Of a stretch of DNA of 15,431 nt, positions 13,196 through 15,431 are shown piece after piece. Both the position numbers and the translations under genes were made by a program. Source of the DNA: an uncultured Bacteroidales bacterium (GTDB lineage: Bacteria; Bacteroidota; Bacteroidia; Bacteroidales; Paludibacteraceae); the NCBI GenBank assembly GCA_946184195.1, contig CAMHEP010000023.1, forward strand, positions 1 through 15,431. The letters are read 5' to 3'. Under the pieces are notes generated by a model that saw nothing but the letters and a program-made list of their open reading frames with translations, did not search any database and was not told where the DNA came from. Position 1 is the stretch's first letter. Every line of letters starts with the position of its first letter.

Positions 13196-14052
13196 GCCTC
13201 CAACGGCACTCCCCATCGTGTCACTTGTGTCACCGTATCTCTCACGCAGGCGGGCAGTCCGGTATCGCGATAGCGGGCAACGACCTCTTCGTTGCTGTTG
13301 GGGCGGAAGGCGCTCACTGCGGGGGCGTGCAGTCGTTCGCCGTTAGGTTGTGTGGCGTAGTGCAGTGTCTGCCCGTCGCGGGTGATGATGACGCCCGAGT
13401 GGCATGCCTGCGGGATGCTACCCTCGTGGCTGCCGCTGATAGTGAGGGGAACGCCTTGACGGAGCAAGTTACCCTGATAGGGAGTCTCCTCCCTGCCACG
13501 GATCAGGTAGATATGGTCGTAATGACTCTGTAGGCTGTCGAGGGCCCGGCTGTCGGCGCTCACCACGCTGTATCCATGTTCGATGAGTCGGCAGGCGTAT
13601 CGGGTGGGGAAGTCGTGTGTGTTACCCACAAAACCCTCGGTGGCATGGTCGCGGTAGCAGTTGCCCCAGCCGCATTGTTCATCGCTTAGCCATTGGGAGG
13701 AGCGACGGAAATCGTTCACCGTACCTATGTAGGAGTAGTCTATGCCGTCGGGGATAGCGTCGCTGCCGGGAACGATGCCGGCGTAGGTGCTGTCGCTGAA
13801 CCAGCGAGGACCGCGTACGGTATGGAAATCGTTCACCACGAGTGCTACGGGGGCACTGTCGTTGTCTTGGATGACGATGGCATATACTTCACTCGGGAAA
13901 CTGCGTCCGCCCTTGTTGACCGCTCTCACGCGCAGCTCGTGTACCTTACCGTGCTCCATGGCTATCCGTGCGTTCGTCTTCTTACCCCGCCATATCTCGT
14001 GCCATGTGCCTTTCTCCCTTAACCCTTCGCCACTCACCACTCGCCCTTCCAC
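13180..14052 (-). CDS. Golvesin/xanthan-lyase-like amidase, C-terminal fragment after a frameshift
   Basis: 290 residues from an internal GTG; really the second part of the gene that starts upstream in another frame. The fragment opens within a fibronectin type III-like domain (HELRVRAVNKGGRSFPSEVYAI) and continues with the domain typical of Bacteroidota xanthan-lyase/golvesin-type proteins: GPRWFSD-YAGIVPG, IDYSYIGTVNDFRRSSQWL, GWGNCYRD, then HIYLIRGREETPYQG and PLTISGSHEG, ending in the usual GVPLEAMI. The C-terminus is therefore native. In-frame codons run back to a TAG at 14074-14076, giving R-A-K-E-F-V-V-E-G just before the GTG, as expected for the missing FN3 strand. Not likely to be made alone: it has no signal peptide or credible start. 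Confidence 0.75.
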   Translation of the reverse strand: MEGRVVSGEGLREKGTWHEIWRGKKTNARIAMEHGKVHELRVRAVNKGGRSFPSEVYAIVIQDNDSAPVALVVNDFHTVRGPRWFSDSTYAGIVPGSDAIPDGIDYSYIGTVNDFRRSSQWLSDEQCGWGNCYRDHATEGFVGNTHDFPTRYACRLIEHGYSVVSADSRALDSLQSHYDHIYLIRGREETPYQGNLLRQGVPLTISGSHEGSIPQACHSGVIITRDGQTLHYATQPNGERLHAPAVSAFRPNSNEEVVARYRDTGLPACVRDTVTQVTRWGVPLEAMIDD

Positions 14053-14076
14053 GACGAACTCTTTCGCTCTAAGCTA
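14034..14076 (-). pseudogene. Frameshift interval in the amidase-like gene
   Basis: The upstream frame stops at 14034-14036 and the downstream frame is closed at 14074-14076, so the switch must fall between. The change is -1, equal to the loss of one base. Adding one C in GAGCGAAAGAG restores L-E-P-K-E-F-V-V-E-G, which suits the usual LEP of this FN3 linker. No canonical slippery heptamer or strong downstream structure is seen here. Confidence 0.75.
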
Positions 14077-15419
14077 TCGGTGGTGGCTGTCCAGCTGACA
14101 TGGCAGCGGTGTTCATCGTCGAGTCGTAGGGCTACATGACTCGGTGCTAATGGAGCGGGGACGAAGTTACTCCCTTGCAGCCATCGTCCTATACCTTTGT
14201 AGATGGCGCGTGCTGCGTCGAATTGAAAGGCGGGATTAAGTCCGTATTGCATATCTGCCATGCTCTGATGGCTCAACAGTTCCAGTAGCAGGGTAGGTAC
14301 TTTGTTTGCTTTGGCTTCGAAGTAGCCGCTATTCTTCAGTTCGCGGCGCGGCCAGGCAGCGGTGTATAGATGGCGCAGGTCTGCGGTGAGCTGTGTCTGC
14401 ACCATGTCGGCAAGTCCGCGGCTGATATGTCTGTCGCGTCCGTCGCCGAGTGTGGTCTCTCCGTATAGTCCTTTGTCGCTATAGATGACCAGTGTGCCGG
14501 TGAGCAATGTGTCGCTGGGGTACATAGAGCCGTCGGTGTGTAGGGCGAGACATAGGTCGATGGGGACATGCTGTCCCGCCTCGTGAGGGTTGGCACTGCT
14601 GCCGCCGCTCAGCCAGTTGACCCAGAACGGGCGACAACGTATGTCGTCGCGGTAGGCATCCTCCTTGTCGTCGGGCTTATGGTTGGGCATGCGTAGGTGG
14701 GTATCCATCCATATGGAGTCGGGGACGCCGGTATAGGCGAGCCAGTAGCGTGCTGCCTCTGCCCAGCGGGGATAACCGCTCTCGCCGATGGTCATGGCGG
14801 CGCTGTCGCCTATCTGTCCGCGGGGTTGCACCACTTCGGCGCCGGCATTACGGAGCATCTCGGTCACCAATCGACTATACTGACTGCTGTATAGGTCTTC
14901 TACGGTGGTCCATAGGGTAGCGCGTTGCCAATGCCAACGTTGCTGAATGCTGTCGTGGTAGATACCGTGGCTGCCCCATAACGCGATGCGTCGTCCGCTG
15001 AGCGATGAGCCGTCAGTGGGTACGCCTTGTCCGTTGCGCATAGGTTGCGCCTTGGCGGGGATATAACGACCGAGCTCACTGATTTCGTAGCCGTCGGTAT
15101 ATAGTTGTATCACTCCGCGTTCGTGTCCCAATACCCATCTACTGACGGAGCGTTTCAGGTCTTGCAGCTCGTCGCGGGTGAGACTGAGGTAGCTCATGGT
15201 GGCATTGGTGTTAAGTCGCACATGATTTCCGTTGACGCGCATACTCTTCACCTTGACCTTGGGTACGGCGATGGTGTTAAATCCCGCATACTCGGTCAGG
15301 CTGTCGCTCAGTTCGCGGTAGCCGATACGTGTTGTGGCGTCGGTCTCACTGCTCCATAGCAGCCAGGTCGTGAGTGCTACTATATATAATATATAATAGG
15401 GGATAACTTTTTTAAAATT
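14034..15419 (-). CDS. Secreted N-acetylmuramoyl-L-alanine amidase-like protein, N-terminal fragment
   Basis: The frame is open from 15419 to a premature TGA at 14034. It includes a signal-peptide-like segment (KKVIPYYILYIVALTTWLLW) well upstream of the first ATG/GTG (15251), so the real start lies further up or in another frame. The amidase-like body shows IALWGSHGIYH, WHWQRATLWTTVEDL, MLRNAGAEVVQPRG, DLCLALHTDG and VPTLLLELLSHQSMADM; the last two match the His and Glu regions of Amidase_3. Such enzymes cleave the muramic acid-alanine bond of peptidoglycan; activity is inferred. It ends in an FN3-like start (VSWTATTDSLE), then leaves the family's reading frame. With the piece at 13180-14052 it forms one gene of roughly 740 codons, so it is a likely pseudogene or carries a sequencing error. 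Confidence 0.75.
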   Translation of the reverse strand, partial: NFKKVIPYYILYIVALTTWLLWSSETDATTRIGYRELSDSLTEYAGFNTIAVPKVKVKSMRVNGNHVRLNTNATMSYLSLTRDELQDLKRSVSRWVLGHERGVIQLYTDGYEISELGRYIPAKAQPMRNGQGVPTDGSSLSGRRIALWGSHGIYHDSIQQRWHWQRATLWTTVEDLYSSQYSRLVTEMLRNAGAEVVQPRGQIGDSAAMTIGESGYPRWAEAARYWLAYTGVPDSIWMDTHLRMPNHKPDDKEDAYRDDIRCRPFWVNWLSGGSSANPHEAGQHVPIDLCLALHTDGSMYPSDTLLTGTLVIYSDKGLYGETTLGDGRDRHISRGLADMVQTQLTADLRHLYTAAWPRRELKNSGYFEAKANKVPTLLLELLSHQSMADMQYGLNPAFQFDAARAIYKGIGRWLQGSNFVPAPLAPSHVALRLDDEHRCHVSWTATTDSLERKSSSWKGEW

Positions 15420-15431
15420 TTAAAAATATAA

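Noticed and set aside
14059..14069. Programmed -1 frameshift at CGAAAG in the FN3 region
   Set aside because: No X-XXY-YYZ heptamer, no clear downstream stem-loop or SD stimulator; a single-base loss explains it more simply.
15249..15251. GTG as the true start of the amidase-like protein
   Set aside because: A signal-peptide-like segment and about 55 more in-frame codons lie upstream, so this start would yield a non-secreted, truncated product.

Overview
The window reads as chromosomal DNA of a Bacteroidales bacterium (phylum Bacteroidota), probably gut-associated. The evidence is two promoters with the Bacteroidota boxes TTTG and TAnnTTTG about 20 bp apart, a small SRP RNA, a DUF5723/OmpA-type envelope protein, a PL1-like pectate lyase, a golvesin/xanthan-lyase-type amidase, and two secreted proteins ending in a short tail typical of the order. 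I cannot name a genus. There are no tRNAs, CRISPR arrays, insertion sequences or phage genes; gene order and composition look like ordinary core chromosome.

Layout. (1) Bases 1-2863, plus strand: the 3' part of an RluA-family pseudouridine synthase, a secreted pectate lyase-like protein and a metallo-beta-lactamase-fold hydrolase, packed as one operon and closed by a two-way terminator at 2882-2911. (2) Bases 2954-8955, minus strand: a four-gene operon read from a clear promoter at 8924-8955, in order large lipoprotein, DUF5723-TSP3-OmpA protein, YebC, RsmG. A 14-codon leader ORF ends in an ATGA overlap with the lipoprotein start. (3) Bases 9013-10401, minus: a RecD-like helicase with a TTG start. 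(4) Bases 10425-10594, plus: promoter, SRP RNA gene and terminator. (5) Bases 10593-15431, minus: a golvesin/xanthan-lyase-like amidase gene broken by at least one frameshift, then rlmD, then a short subtilase whose 3' end runs into the SRP RNA terminator.

How the genes fit together. Housekeeping RNA-modification and translation genes (rluA-type, rsmG, rlmD, yebC, SRP RNA) are interleaved with envelope and secreted proteins in the same transcription units. Junctions are very short, often with stop/start overlaps (TAATG, ATGA). Three junctions carry short tandem repeats that begin at the upstream stop codon. Two of these are 7-bp arrays sharing an AAGT core, and both sit directly before an rRNA methyltransferase start.

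I found no obvious new defence, mobile or biosynthetic system. The best leads are the heptad arrays, the leader ORF with paired CATATATG palindromes around the -33 box, the Shine-Dalgarno sequence in front of ompA (rare in this phylum), the truncated sorting-like tails, and the frameshifted amidase.
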